A stretch of DNA of 64,000 bases from Chitinophaga sp. HK235. GTDB taxonomy: Bacteria > Bacteroidota > Bacteroidia > Chitinophagales > Chitinophagaceae. A model generated the notes under the pieces. The model ran no database searches. It was not told where the DNA came from and saw only the letters and a list, made by a program, of their open reading frames with translations. Shown here piece after piece: positions 42,263 to 51,708 of this stretch. A program made the translations under genes and the position numbers. Position 1 is the stretch's first letter, and every line of letters begins with the position of its first letter. Location: contig NZ_CP073766.1 in assembly GCF_018255755.1 (NCBI RefSeq), positions 4,586,501 through 4,650,500 of the forward strand. Direction: 5' to 3'.

Positions 42263-42303
42263 AAAGGCGCAAAAAACAGGAAGTTCCCGTTCTTTGCGCC
42301 TTT
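42263..42303. terminator. Terminator after the malic enzyme gene
   Basis: AAAGGCGCAAA (42263-42273) pairs perfectly with 42293-42303, and AACAGGAA/TTCCCGTT extends the stem inward. It lies 24 bases after the maeB stop, followed on the minus strand by TTTG-rich sequence. Confidence 0.65.
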
Positions 42304-42326
42304 CCGCTTTGCATCTTTTATGGAGA

Positions 42327-44642
42327 CTATTTTTTCTTCTTCTTATCTTTTTCCCTGCTCTCCACTATTTTCCGGCATTTCTCCTGGGCATCCACCACGG
42401 CGATGTTCACCATGTTGACAATCTGTCTTACGGTGCTACCCAGCTGCAGAATATGCACAGGTTTTTTCATACCCAGCAGTACGGGTCCGATAGCATCGAA
42501 GCCGGCTACTTCCTGCAGGAGGTTATAAGCCACGTTACCGGCAGTGAGGTTCGGGAAGATGAGGGTGTTCACTTCCTCGTTCATCAATTCGGTAAACGGA
42601 TAGTTGTCTTTCAGGATTTCCTTGTTGAAGGCCATAGCTGCCTGGATTTCACCATCTACCACCAGTGAAGGTTCGCGTTGTTTCACGATTTCGCGGGCTT
42701 TAGCTACCAGCTGCGCTTCCGGCGTCTGGCTGGAACCGAAGTTGGAATAAGACAGCATAGCGATGCGTGGGGTGATATTGAAGTGTTTCACTTCTTTGGC
42801 CACCATCAGCGTAATATCTGCCAGTTCTTCGGCGGTAGGGTTGAAGTTAACTGTTGTATCAGCCAGGAACAGCGGTCCGCGTTTGGTTTGGATGATGTAC
42901 ATGCCAGCCACACGTTTTACGCCGTCCTCCATACCGATTACCTGCAGGGCAGGACGGATGGTATCCGGATATTTACGGGTAAGGCCGGAGATCAGTGCAT
43001 CCGCTTCACCTGTTTCCACCATCATGCAACCGAAGTAGTTGCGCTCACGCATGATCTTACGGGCTTCATAATGGTTAAACCCTTTGCGTTTGCGTTTTTC
43101 GAAGAAGAGGTCACCAAACTGATGTCTTTTCTCCTGCATTTCATCGCTCTTAGGGTCGATGATCACTACATCATCGATTTCAATGGAATTCTCTTCCATG
43201 ATTGCGCGGATCTTGTTTTCGTTACCCAGCAGGATCGGGAAGGCGATACCTTCGTCGTTCACTACCTGTGCAGCTTTCAGGATCTTCACGTTGTCGGCTT
43301 CCGCAAACACCACTTTACGCGGGTCACGGCGGGCTTTGGTACCAATTACCCTGAACAGCTGGTTATCGAGTCCCAGGCGGTTGTTCAGTTCCTGTTTGTA
43401 GGCATCCCAATCCGTAATCGGGTGGTGGGCGACCCCGCTTTCCATGGCAGCTTTTGCTACAGCAGGTGCTACAGTGCTCAGCAGGCGCGGATCAAGCGGC
43501 TTAGGGATGATATATTTAGGACCGAAAACGATATTTCTTTCGTTGTAAGCCAGGTTTACGATATCTGGTACCGGCGATTTGGCCAGCTCGGCCAATGCCC
43601 TTACAGCGGCCAGTTTCATGGCTTCGTTGATCTGGGTGGCTCTTACGTCAAGGGCACCGCGGAAGATGTAAGGGAAGCCCAGCACGTTGTTTACCTGGTT
43701 AGGGTAATCGGAACGGCCGGTAGCCATGATGATATCAGGTCTGGAAGCGATGGCGGTGTCGTAGGCGATTTCCGGATCAGGGTTGGCCATAGCAAACACG
43801 ATCGGGTTTTTAGCCATACTTTTCACCATTTCCGGTGTTACCACGTTACCTACAGAAAGACCGAGGAATACGTCGGCACCTTTCATGGCTTCAGCCAGTG
43901 TTGTTATTTTGGATGTGGTGGCAAACTGCATGTGCCTGTCTGTAAGGTCTGTACGGGATTTATTCAATACGCCGTCCTTATCAAACATGATGAAGTTTTC
44001 GGGTTTGGCCCCCAGGGCTACGTAGAGTTTTACGCAGGCCATGGCAGCGGCACCAGCACCATTCACCACTATTTTTACTTTATCAACTTTTTTCTTTACA
44101 AGGTCCAGTGCGTTCAGCAGGGCGGCCGCAGAGATAATGGCCGTACCATGCTGGTCATCGTGCATCACTGGTATCTTCAGCTCCTTACGCAGCCTGTCTT
44201 CAATTTCAAAGCACTCAGGGCTTTTGATATCTTCCAGGTTGATACCGCCAAAAGTCGGTTCCAGGGCTTTTACAGCAGCAACAAAACTATCCGGATCTTT
44301 GGTATTCAATTCAATATCGAACACATCAATATCCGCAAATATCTTGAACAATACTGCTTTCCCTTCCATCACCGGTTTACCGGCTTCAGGACCAATATCT
44401 CCCAAACCTAAAACAGCGGTACCATTGCTGATAACGCCTACCAGGTTGCCTTTAGCAGTATATTTATAAACATTTTCTACGTCTTTGTGAATCTCTTTAC
44501 AAGGTTCCGCAACGCCCGGAGAGTAGGCCAGGGAAAGGTCCCATTGCGTTTTGGTATCTTTTGTAGGTATTACTTCAATTTTGCCCGGCCTTCCCTTTGC
44601 ATGATAGTCCAACGCATCCTGCTTGTTCAGTTTTCTTGCCAT
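42327..44642 (-). CDS. maeB: NADP-dependent malic enzyme fused to phosphotransacetylase domain
   Basis: 771 residues. The N-terminal malic domain (about 1-420) has YSPGVAEPC, GINLEDIKSPECF and MHDDQHGTAII, and an NAD(P)-binding segment VKIVVNGAGAAAMAC. The C-terminal half (about 430-755) is phosphotransacetylase-like. MaeB converts malate to pyruvate and CO2 with NADP reduction; the PTA-like part is usually regulatory (acetyl-CoA binding) rather than catalytic. Length and fusion match E. coli MaeB. Transcribed alone, with a hairpin downstream. Confidence 0.95.
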   Translation of the reverse strand: MARKLNKQDALDYHAKGRPGKIEVIPTKDTKTQWDLSLAYSPGVAEPCKEIHKDVENVYKYTAKGNLVGVISNGTAVLGLGDIGPEAGKPVMEGKAVLFKIFADIDVFDIELNTKDPDSFVAAVKALEPTFGGINLEDIKSPECFEIEDRLRKELKIPVMHDDQHGTAIISAAALLNALDLVKKKVDKVKIVVNGAGAAAMACVKLYVALGAKPENFIMFDKDGVLNKSRTDLTDRHMQFATTSKITTLAEAMKGADVFLGLSVGNVVTPEMVKSMAKNPIVFAMANPDPEIAYDTAIASRPDIIMATGRSDYPNQVNNVLGFPYIFRGALDVRATQINEAMKLAAVRALAELAKSPVPDIVNLAYNERNIVFGPKYIIPKPLDPRLLSTVAPAVAKAAMESGVAHHPITDWDAYKQELNNRLGLDNQLFRVIGTKARRDPRKVVFAEADNVKILKAAQVVNDEGIAFPILLGNENKIRAIMEENSIEIDDVVIIDPKSDEMQEKRHQFGDLFFEKRKRKGFNHYEARKIMRERNYFGCMMVETGEADALISGLTRKYPDTIRPALQVIGMEDGVKRVAGMYIIQTKRGPLFLADTTVNFNPTAEELADITLMVAKEVKHFNITPRIAMLSYSNFGSSQTPEAQLVAKAREIVKQREPSLVVDGEIQAAMAFNKEILKDNYPFTELMNEEVNTLIFPNLTAGNVAYNLLQEVAGFDAIGPVLLGMKKPVHILQLGSTVRQIVNMVNIAVVDAQEKCRKIVESREKDKKKKK

Positions 44643-44787
44643 ATAAATAAAAAGATTGTTATTGGGCGTGCAATATACGAAGTATTACACTAAGCAGCCT
44701 ACCAAAATAGTCAAGTCCCTATCAGATATTGCGCATTTCAACCGTTAAATTTACTTACTTTTACGCCGTTAAACATTCACAAATATC

Positions 44788-45228
44788 ATGATACAACGCA
44801 TTCAGAGTCTTTATCTGTTGTTGGCAGCCGGAGCAGGTGCCGCCTCATTATCCTTTGATCTGTGGAAAGCCAAGCTGAGCAATGGCACACAAACTGCTGT
44901 CAATGCCTCCAGCAACTACCTGTTATTTGTGCTGTACGTGATCATTATCCTGCTGGCCCTGGGGGGTATTTTCCTGTTCAAAAAACGTAAACTGCAATTC
45001 CGCCTCACCATCTTCAATATCCTGTTTGCATTTGCTGCACTGGGTTACCAGTATTATGTGGTACAACAAACAGCCAACAAGCTGGTAGCCGGTGGTGTAG
45101 CCATTTCCAGCGCTTCTTACCAGTTCGCTTCTTTTCTTCCGATACTGCTGATCGTATTGCTGTTCCTGGCCGCCAGAGGTATTTACAAAGATGAAAAACT
45201 CATCAAATCCCTCGACAGGCTGAGATAA
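44788..45228 (+). CDS. DUF4293 family membrane protein
   Basis: 146 residues with four membrane helices (about 5-25, 43-63, 70-92, 105-128) and the family start MIQRIQSLYLLLAAG. These small proteins are found across Bacteroidota; their function is unknown. It sits alone between maeB (divergent) and uvrA (convergent), with a strong shared terminator after it. A TACTTTTA element 28 bases upstream is one mismatch from the -7 consensus. Confidence 0.88.
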   Translation: MIQRIQSLYLLLAAGAGAASLSFDLWKAKLSNGTQTAVNASSNYLLFVLYVIIILLALGGIFLFKKRKLQFRLTIFNILFAFAALGYQYYVVQQTANKLVAGGVAISSASYQFASFLPILLIVLLFLAARGIYKDEKLIKSLDRLR

Positions 45229-45278
45229 TACATTACCGACACCTGGCTGGGAGATCTCGATATCTACATCCATACGGT

Positions 45279-45319
45279 AAAAAGATAAAGGGCGCGGAAT
45301 CCGCGCCCTTTATCTTTTT
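45279..45319. terminator. Bidirectional terminator between DUF4293 gene and uvrA
   Basis: AAAAAGATAAAGGGCGCGG (45279-45297) is perfectly complementary to 45301-45319: a 19-base-pair stem with a 3-base loop and built-in T-runs. The stem overlaps the first two bases of the uvrA stop codon. Confidence 0.9.
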
Positions 45320-48134
45320 AAATAAACTTCCCGGTATAACTTTCCTTCACTTTTTTCAATCCTTCCGGAACGCCGGTATACAGCAGATTTCCGCCACCAG
45401 CACCGCCTTCAGGCCCCAGGTCGATCACCCAGTCGGCACTGCGGATCACATCGAGATTATGCTCGATCACCAGCACCGTATGCCCCTGATCAATCAGTGC
45501 ATTGAAAGAGTTAAGCAGCTTTTTGATATCATGAAAATGGAGGCCCGTAGTAGGTTCATCGAAGATAAACAGGATCTTGCCCTGTGCTTTACCCTTACCC
45601 AGGAAGGAAGCCAGTTTCACACGCTGTGCCTCACCGCCACTCAGGGTATCGCTGCTTTGTCCCAGTTTGATATACCCTAAACCAACATCGCTCAACGGCT
45701 TGATTTTATTGCAAACATCTTTTTCATCCTTAAAAAACTCCAATGCCTCATCTACACTGAGTTCCAGTATTTCGTAGATATTCTTGTTTTTATAGGTCAC
45801 TTCCAGCACTTCGTCCTTGAACTTTTTACCGCCGCAGCTTTCGCACAACAGGTGTACATCCGCGAGGAACTGCATTTCCACTACTACTTCACCTTCACCC
45901 TTACAAGCATCACAGCGGCCTCCGTCTACGTTGAATGAAAAATGTTTGGGCTGGAACCCGCGCATCTTGCTCAGTGGCTGTTTGGAAAACAGGTCTCTGA
46001 TTTCATCGTATGCTTTGATGTAGGTCACCGGATTGGAGCGGGATGATTTTCCGATTGGGTTCTGGTCCACCATTTCAATCTGGGTGATATCATCTACAGC
46101 GCCTTTCATGACTTTGTGATACCCTACCCTTTCGGCAAACTCTCCTTTCAGCTTCATGAGGGCAGGATAGAGGATTTGTTTTACCAGAGTGGTTTTCCCG
46201 GAACCACTCACACCTGTTACAACCGTGAACACTTCCAGTGGGAAGTCTACCGTAATATCTTTCAGATTATGCTGACGGCAGCCTTCCAGCGTGATGGCTT
46301 TTTTCCATTTACGCAGTTTTTGTGGCGGATCTATACGGAGAGTACCGCCGAGATATTTGCCGGTAAGGCTTTGGGGGTCGGTCAGTATCTCCTGATAGGT
46401 GCCGGCGAAAATCACTTCACCGCCCAGATGGCTGGCCAGCGGCCCCATATCGATGATGTAGTCGGCTTCTTCCATGATCTGCTCATCGTGCTCCACGATC
46501 ACTACGGTATTACCGAGGTCGCGCAGCTCCTTCAGTACATTGATCAACCGGTGTGTATCGCGGGCATGCAGTCCTATGCTGGGCTCATCAAGGATGTACA
46601 TGGAGTTGGTGAGGTTACTGCCCAGAGTGCGGGTCAGCTGAATACGCTGACTTTCGCCACCACTGAGGGTATTGGCCACCCTGTTGAGTGTCAGGTATCC
46701 TAACCCTACGTCCAGTAATGTTTTCAGGCGATGATTGATTTCAAACAGGATACGTTTGGCTACCTGCTGATCATATTCATTCAGTTCGAGATTGTCGAAC
46801 CATGTTTTCAGGTCTGCCACAGGCATGTCTACCAGCTGGGCGATGTTGTCTCCGCCCACCTTGATGTAGAGTGCTTCCTTACGCAGACGGCCGCCGCCAC
46901 AGTCTGGGCATATGGTACGTCCGCGATAGCGTGCCTGCAGTACACGGTATTGTACTTTGTAGAGGTTCTGCTCTACCATTTTGAAGAACTCATTGAGTCC
47001 GTAGAAATGCTCATTACCGGTCCACAGCAGCTGTACCTGTTCGTTGGTAAGGTCTGCTATCGGTTTGTGTATGGGGAAGTTAAATTTGCGGGCCACTTTA
47101 ACCAGGGCCTCTTTGTACTCGCCCATTTTTTCTCCTCTCCACGGCGCGATCGCTCCTTCAAATACACTCAGGCGTTTATCCGGCATCACGAGATCGGCAT
47201 CGATACCCAATACCTGACCAAAGCCTTCACAGGTGGGGCAGGCACCGTAAGGGTTATTGAAAGAGAACAGGTTAGGCACCGGCTCTTCAAACTGGATACC
47301 GTCCAGTTCAAAACGATTCGCAAAGTGGGTGATGTTGTTGCCGTCCACTTCCACGTAGCAGTCACCTTCGCTCTCGTAAAAAGCCGTCTGTACGCTATCG
47401 GCTATACGATGTTTATCATCTTCCTCAAAATCCTTGGTTACCAGCCTGTCTATCAGTACCCATGCATCTGCCGGCACAGCAGGTTTTTTCTGTTCTATCA
47501 ACTCTTCGATGCGCAGCAGTCCGTTTCCTTCCGCAGCAGGAGAATACAGGCGGGAAAAACCTTTCTGCATGAGGATGTTGAGCTCTTCTTTCACATCACG
47601 CTTGGCATGACGGCGAAAAGGTGCCAGCAGCAATACTTTGCTGCCATGCTTCAGTGTGGTGATAAAGTCCACCACATCGCTTACCTCATGTTTTTTCACC
47701 AGCTGACCAGACACAGGGGAATAGGTTTTCCCGATGCGGCCAAACAGCAGCCGGAGGTAATCGTAGATCTCCGTCATAGAGCCTACGGTAGAACGGGGCG
47801 TGCGGGTGATTACCTTCTGCTCGATAGCGATGGCTGGACAGATGCCTTTAATGTAGTCAACATCCGGTTTGTTCATACGCATAAGGAACTGACGTGCGTA
47901 GGCACTGAGGCTCTCCGCATAACGACGCTGTCCTTCAGCATACAGTGTGTCCATTGTGAGGGAAGATTTTCCCGAACCCGAGACACCAGTCACCACTACC
48001 ATTTTATTGCGGGGAATGGAGACGCTCACATTCTTAAGATTGTGGACCCTCGCGCCTTTTATGAAGATATTGTCCTGAGGGTTAACCTGCTGAGGATCAA
48101 TGATGGTTTCTTTTTTCTTAGTTTTTGTTGCCAT
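45318..48134 (-). CDS. uvrA: Excinuclease ABC subunit A
   Basis: 938 residues. Two ABC ATPase halves with Walker A GVSGSGKSSL and GVSGSGKTTL and signatures TLSGGESQRIQLTRTLGS and TLSGGEAQRVKLASFLGKG. Zinc-binding Cys clusters lie in CPTCEGFGQ, CPDCGGGRL, CDACKGEGE and CESCGGKKF. UvrA scans DNA for bulky lesions and loads UvrB in nucleotide excision repair. Monocistronic. A TAAATTTG -7 element (48142-48149) lies eight bases from the ATG. Confidence 0.98.
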   Translation of the reverse strand: MATKTKKKETIIDPQQVNPQDNIFIKGARVHNLKNVSVSIPRNKMVVVTGVSGSGKSSLTMDTLYAEGQRRYAESLSAYARQFLMRMNKPDVDYIKGICPAIAIEQKVITRTPRSTVGSMTEIYDYLRLLFGRIGKTYSPVSGQLVKKHEVSDVVDFITTLKHGSKVLLLAPFRRHAKRDVKEELNILMQKGFSRLYSPAAEGNGLLRIEELIEQKKPAVPADAWVLIDRLVTKDFEEDDKHRIADSVQTAFYESEGDCYVEVDGNNITHFANRFELDGIQFEEPVPNLFSFNNPYGACPTCEGFGQVLGIDADLVMPDKRLSVFEGAIAPWRGEKMGEYKEALVKVARKFNFPIHKPIADLTNEQVQLLWTGNEHFYGLNEFFKMVEQNLYKVQYRVLQARYRGRTICPDCGGGRLRKEALYIKVGGDNIAQLVDMPVADLKTWFDNLELNEYDQQVAKRILFEINHRLKTLLDVGLGYLTLNRVANTLSGGESQRIQLTRTLGSNLTNSMYILDEPSIGLHARDTHRLINVLKELRDLGNTVVIVEHDEQIMEEADYIIDMGPLASHLGGEVIFAGTYQEILTDPQSLTGKYLGGTLRIDPPQKLRKWKKAITLEGCRQHNLKDITVDFPLEVFTVVTGVSGSGKTTLVKQILYPALMKLKGEFAERVGYHKVMKGAVDDITQIEMVDQNPIGKSSRSNPVTYIKAYDEIRDLFSKQPLSKMRGFQPKHFSFNVDGGRCDACKGEGEVVVEMQFLADVHLLCESCGGKKFKDEVLEVTYKNKNIYEILELSVDEALEFFKDEKDVCNKIKPLSDVGLGYIKLGQSSDTLSGGEAQRVKLASFLGKGKAQGKILFIFDEPTTGLHFHDIKKLLNSFNALIDQGHTVLVIEHNLDVIRSADWVIDLGPEGGAGGGNLLYTGVPEGLKKVKESYTGKFI

Positions 48135-48141
48135 GACAGAA

Positions 48142-48149
48142 CAAATTTA
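48142..48149 (-). promoter_or_regulatory. -7 promoter element for uvrA
   Basis: TAAATTTG on the minus strand, exact consensus, seven bases before the uvrA ATG at 48134, implying almost no leader. No LexA-type site was recognised nearby. Confidence 0.4.
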
Positions 48150-48273
48150 AGGGAAAAGATGTTAGTTGAATAGTAATTAGCCCCGCAAATCATTAATAGA
48201 AAATTAACCGGAAAAGAAAACCCCAAATAGGCTAAAAGCTAATATGCGTGCGCTAAAAAGCTATCTGGATTAT

Positions 48274-48303
48274 TTGTTTTATTGAAGTATTCTTTTATAT
48301 TTG
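48274..48303 (+). promoter_or_regulatory. Consensus promoter of the ECF sigma factor gene
   Basis: TTG (48274-48276), exactly 19 bases, then TATATTTG (48296-48303), a full match to the Bacteroidota primary-sigma promoter. The leader before the coding start at 48452 is about 140 bases. Confidence 0.75.
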
Positions 48304-48451
48304 CAAAGAACCTGTTCTATACCTTGGAATAAGTAACGAAATCTTTAACGCTTTAAACTGCTCACTATCGCATAAACTCTACTCAATTTAAACAACCAAC
48401 AGGCTGTAAAGTCAGTATTTATTTACTAACCCGTTCTAGTTGTAGAAGTTT

Positions 48452-49033
48452 ATGCAAATAATGTACAAATTGTGCGACGAGCAGTTGATTACCCTTTTTA
48501 AGAAAGGACACACTTCAGCATTGGAGGAATTGGTTCACCGTCATAAAGACAAGGTGTATACTTCCATCTTATTGCTTGTAAAGGATTCCTTTCTTGCGGA
48601 AGATATTTTCCAGGACACTTTCATCAAAATCATCGACACTATCAGGGCTGAACGTTATACGGAGAAAGGGAAGTTTTTACCTTGGGCCATGCGTATTGCG
48701 CACAACCTGTGTGTTGACCACTTTAGAAAAATAAAACGGACGCCGATGATCAAAACCGGCGACGATAAAGATATATTCGATGTACTGGGATTCAGCGATG
48801 CCTGTGTCGAAGATAAAATCATTACCCGCCAGAGCCACGACCGTGTCCGGATTATGCTGGACATGTTACCGGAAGAACAACGCGAAGTCATTATCCTCCG
48901 ACATTACGCAGAACTCAGCTTTAAAGAAATTGCAGATCTCACGCAAGTGAGCATCAATACCGCCTTGGGTCGTATGCGGTATGGCCTGATCAATCTCCGG
49001 AAGATGATGACGGAGAAGCAAATTTGTCTATGA
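48452..49033 (+). CDS. RNA polymerase sigma factor, ECF type
   Basis: 193 residues (184-193; an ATG three codons in is equally possible). Region 2 spans ALEELVHRHKDKVYTSILLLVKDSFLAEDIFQDTFIKIIDTI with the DNA-melting part FLPWAMRIAHNLCVDHFRK. Region 4 spans MLPEEQREVIILRHYAELSFKEIADLTQVSINTALGRMRYGLINLRK. It directs RNA polymerase to a set of promoters. No anti-sigma gene (FecR type) lies beside it, unlike many Bacteroidota ECF genes, and its own promoter looks housekeeping. The regulon is unknown. Confidence 0.93.
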   Translation: MQIMYKLCDEQLITLFKKGHTSALEELVHRHKDKVYTSILLLVKDSFLAEDIFQDTFIKIIDTIRAERYTEKGKFLPWAMRIAHNLCVDHFRKIKRTPMIKTGDDKDIFDVLGFSDACVEDKIITRQSHDRVRIMLDMLPEEQREVIILRHYAELSFKEIADLTQVSINTALGRMRYGLINLRKMMTEKQICL

Positions 49034-49061
49034 ACGACCCTTTTTTGCTTGCCAGCAGCGG

Positions 49062-49086
49062 GCGGCCGGATGTAATGTCCGACCGC
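49062..49086 (+). terminator. Probable terminator after the sigma factor gene
   Basis: GCGGCCGGA (49062-49070) and TCCGACCGC (49078-49086) form a 9-base stem with one mismatch and a 7-base loop, followed by T-rich sequence. Confidence 0.6.
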
Positions 49087-49107
49087 TCGTTATTTTTAGG
49101 CCAGTCC

Positions 49108-50304
49108 TCAGCATTTTTCAAAAACCATCGCAGCCCCCTGCCCTACGCCAATACACATGGTAGCAAGGCCATACCGCGCTTCCGGACGGCGTTTCATCTC
49201 ATGCAGCAAGGTAGCGGTGATACGTGCGCCACTACAGCCCAGCGGGTGCCCTATCGCAATAGCACCACCGTTTACATTCACTATATCAGGATTAACAGAC
49301 AGATCACGCATACACGCCAGCACCTGTACAGCAAAGGCTTCGTTGAATTCAGCCAGGTGTAACTGATCTATTGTGAGGCCAGCCCTTTGCAATGCCTTCC
49401 TGGTGGCAGGTATAGGACCTACTCCCATGATGGAAGGATCTACGCCCGCCACCCCGATAGCACGCACCATGGCCAGCGGCTTCAGATTAAACCGCTGCAG
49501 CGCCTTCTCAGAAACAATCATCACGGCAGCCGCGCCATCATTGATACCGGAGGAATTCCCCGCCGTCACCGAACCATCTTTAGCGAAAGCCGGGCGCAGC
49601 GACGCCAGCTTCTCCAGGGTTGTTTCCCGCGGATGCTCATCCCTGGAAATCACCTGCTCCTCTTTGTTGAGCGTAATGGTAACCGGTATTATTTCATCAG
49701 TCCAGCGGCCTGCCTGCTGCGCTGCTGCATAACGCTGCTGGCTGCGCAGGGCAAACAGGTCCTGTTCCTCCCTTCCTATCTTCCATTGCTGTGCTACATT
49801 TTCGGCCGTTTCTCCCATGGAGTAAGGATGATAGAGATCGGCCAGGGCTTTATTCGTAAAACGCCAGCCGAGGGTAGTATCGAACATCTCCGATTTACGG
49901 CTGAAAGGCCCGTCTGCCTTACCCATTACAAAAGGCGCACGGGTCATGCTTTCCACGCCACCAGCCAGATACACCTCACCTTCTCCGCACATCACAGCAC
50001 GGGCAGCATCCATAATGGCCTGCATACCGGAAGCGCATAAACGGTTTACGGTATTGCCCGCCACCGTTACCGGCAGTCCTGCCAGCAAAGCGGACATACG
50101 GGCCACATTACGATTGTCTTCCCCCGCCTGGTTGGCAGCACCGGCAATTACGTCTTCAATGGCGGCCGGATCTACAGAAGGATTACGGCTCATCAGTGCT
50201 TTCAGCACATGGGCCAGCATATCATCCGGGCGAACAGTGCTCAGCACACCGCCATACCGGCCTATAGGTGTACGTACCGCATCTACAATGTAGGCAACTT
50301 GCAT
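49108..50304 (-). CDS. pcaF: Thiolase, 3-oxoadipyl-CoA thiolase type
   Basis: 398 residues from the ATG at 50304; a TTG eight codons upstream is unlikely. Nucleophile Cys90 in NRLCASGMQ; active-site His in GGAIAIGHPLGCSGARI and final Cys in ATMCIGVGQG. Close agreement with PaaJ/PcaF (AVRTPIGRYGGVLSTVRPDD, ANQAGEDNRNVARM, AEMFDTT-like SEMFDTTLGWRF) favours 3-oxoadipyl-CoA cleavage in aromatic degradation over acetoacetyl-CoA synthesis. No other paa or pca genes lie nearby, so the specific role is inferred from sequence only. Confidence 0.88.
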   Translation of the reverse strand: MQVAYIVDAVRTPIGRYGGVLSTVRPDDMLAHVLKALMSRNPSVDPAAIEDVIAGAANQAGEDNRNVARMSALLAGLPVTVAGNTVNRLCASGMQAIMDAARAVMCGEGEVYLAGGVESMTRAPFVMGKADGPFSRKSEMFDTTLGWRFTNKALADLYHPYSMGETAENVAQQWKIGREEQDLFALRSQQRYAAAQQAGRWTDEIIPVTITLNKEEQVISRDEHPRETTLEKLASLRPAFAKDGSVTAGNSSGINDGAAAVMIVSEKALQRFNLKPLAMVRAIGVAGVDPSIMGVGPIPATRKALQRAGLTIDQLHLAEFNEAFAVQVLACMRDLSVNPDIVNVNGGAIAIGHPLGCSGARITATLLHEMKRRPEARYGLATMCIGVGQGAAMVFEKC

Positions 50305-50604
50305 GTTGATCAATTGGTTTACTTGCAATATAAACTCTTTTTCCCTTCAGGCAGGGTCTGCAGAAAAGGTGGCACCGGAAGGCTTCATTTACCTGGCACA
50401 GCCGGCAATCCTGCACAAATCTAAGCTGTCTCAACCAGCTATCAGCGGTCTGTATTATCCACCAAATCTTATCTAATTTATTCATTTTGAACAATTTAGC
50501 AATCAATTATGGTAAACCCAACGGGGCTAACAGCTATTTTATATATCTTTGCAGATGCTTTCCGACTGCCGTAAGGCAGCCATTTGCTCATATAACAGTC
50601 AATA
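50305..50604. other. Divergent intergenic region, thiolase and rlmN
   Basis: 300 bases. Holds TAGATTTG on the minus strand (50416-50423), a likely thiolase -7 element, and TATCTTTG on the plus strand (50544-50551), a likely rlmN -7 element. Between the latter and the rlmN ATG is a small CTGCC/GGCAG hairpin. No gene is apparent. Confidence 0.55.
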
Positions 50605-51648
50605 ATGAAGTCTGACAAAAAAAATATCCGGCATTTAAGCCTACCAGCATTACAGGAATATTTCGGGTCTATTGGTGAAAAGGCCTTTCGTGCCAAACAG
50701 GTGTACGAATGGATCTGGCTCCGTCATGCAGGCAGCTTTGAGGCTATGACCAACCTGTCGAAAGACCTGCGTCATAAGCTGGAGGAGAACTTTACCCTCC
50801 CGGCCGTAAAAGTGGATGCTACTCAGCATAGCAACGATGGTACTATTAAAAGCCGTTTCCGTTTGCACGATAATCACCTGGTAGAAGGGGTACTGATCCC
50901 TACCGACACCCGGCAGACCGCTTGTGTGTCTTCGCAGGTAGGCTGCAGCCTCAGCTGTAAGTTCTGTGCTACCGGTTATATGGATCGCAAACGTAACCTG
51001 GATTACGATGAAATATATGATGAAGTGGCCCTGATCAACCAGCAGGCCATGGAGCATAACGGAAAGAAACTTACCAACATCGTATTTATGGGCATGGGAG
51101 AACCCCTGCTCAACTATAAAAACGTATTGCATGCCATCGAAAGGATCACTGCTCCTGATGGTTTAGGCATGTCCCCAAAACGAATCACCGTTTCCACGGC
51201 AGGTGTCGCTAAAATGATCCGCCAGCTGGGCGATGACAAAGTTCGTTTTAACCTGGCCCTGTCTTTACACGCCGCCAACGATAAAAAGCGCAGCGAAATC
51301 ATGCCCATCAACGATTCCAACAGCCTGAAGGAACTGGTTGATGCCCTGAATTATTTTTATAAAGCCACAGAAAACGAGATATCATTTGAATATATCCTTT
51401 TCAAGGACTTCAATGACTCCAAACAGGACGCCGACGAGCTGATTAAAATCTATCGTCAGGTACCTGCCGACCTGGTAAACATTATCGAATACAATCCGAT
51501 TGATAATGCCCGTTTCCAGAAACCAGACTCACAGACCGCTGAGGAGTTTATGGAATATCTCGGCAAACATCGTGTGAATGCAAGATTACGCCGGAGCCGT
51601 GGTAAAGATATCGATGCCGCCTGCGGACAACTGGCCAACAAAGGTTAA
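50605..51648 (+). CDS. rlmN: Dual-specificity 23S rRNA/tRNA adenine-C2 methyltransferase RlmN
   Basis: 347 residues. Radical-SAM cluster Cys114-x3-Cys118-x2-Cys121 (CSLSCKFC), SAM-binding GMGEPLLNY, and a C-terminal conserved Cys in IDAACGQL that takes part in methyl transfer. RlmN methylates A2503 of 23S rRNA and A37 of some tRNAs. It starts a plus-strand run with two pseudouridine synthase genes, so this block is devoted to RNA modification. Confidence 0.97.
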   Translation: MKSDKKNIRHLSLPALQEYFGSIGEKAFRAKQVYEWIWLRHAGSFEAMTNLSKDLRHKLEENFTLPAVKVDATQHSNDGTIKSRFRLHDNHLVEGVLIPTDTRQTACVSSQVGCSLSCKFCATGYMDRKRNLDYDEIYDEVALINQQAMEHNGKKLTNIVFMGMGEPLLNYKNVLHAIERITAPDGLGMSPKRITVSTAGVAKMIRQLGDDKVRFNLALSLHAANDKKRSEIMPINDSNSLKELVDALNYFYKATENEISFEYILFKDFNDSKQDADELIKIYRQVPADLVNIIEYNPIDNARFQKPDSQTAEEFMEYLGKHRVNARLRRSRGKDIDAACGQLANKG

Positions 51649-51708
51649 ATCAGAACAATAAAAATTTCTATGGGTCATGCCAGCATGACCATCAATTAAT
51701 AATAATTT

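Noticed and set aside
42678..44411. 577-residue open frame on the plus strand
   Set aside because: Lies fully antisense to maeB, which has complete malic enzyme motifs. The frame is His/Phe/Cys rich with no family signature, typical of a codon-bias shadow.
46731..48173. 480-residue open frame on the plus strand
   Set aside because: Antisense to uvrA, rich in His, Phe and Cys, no motif or promoter; shadow of a real gene.
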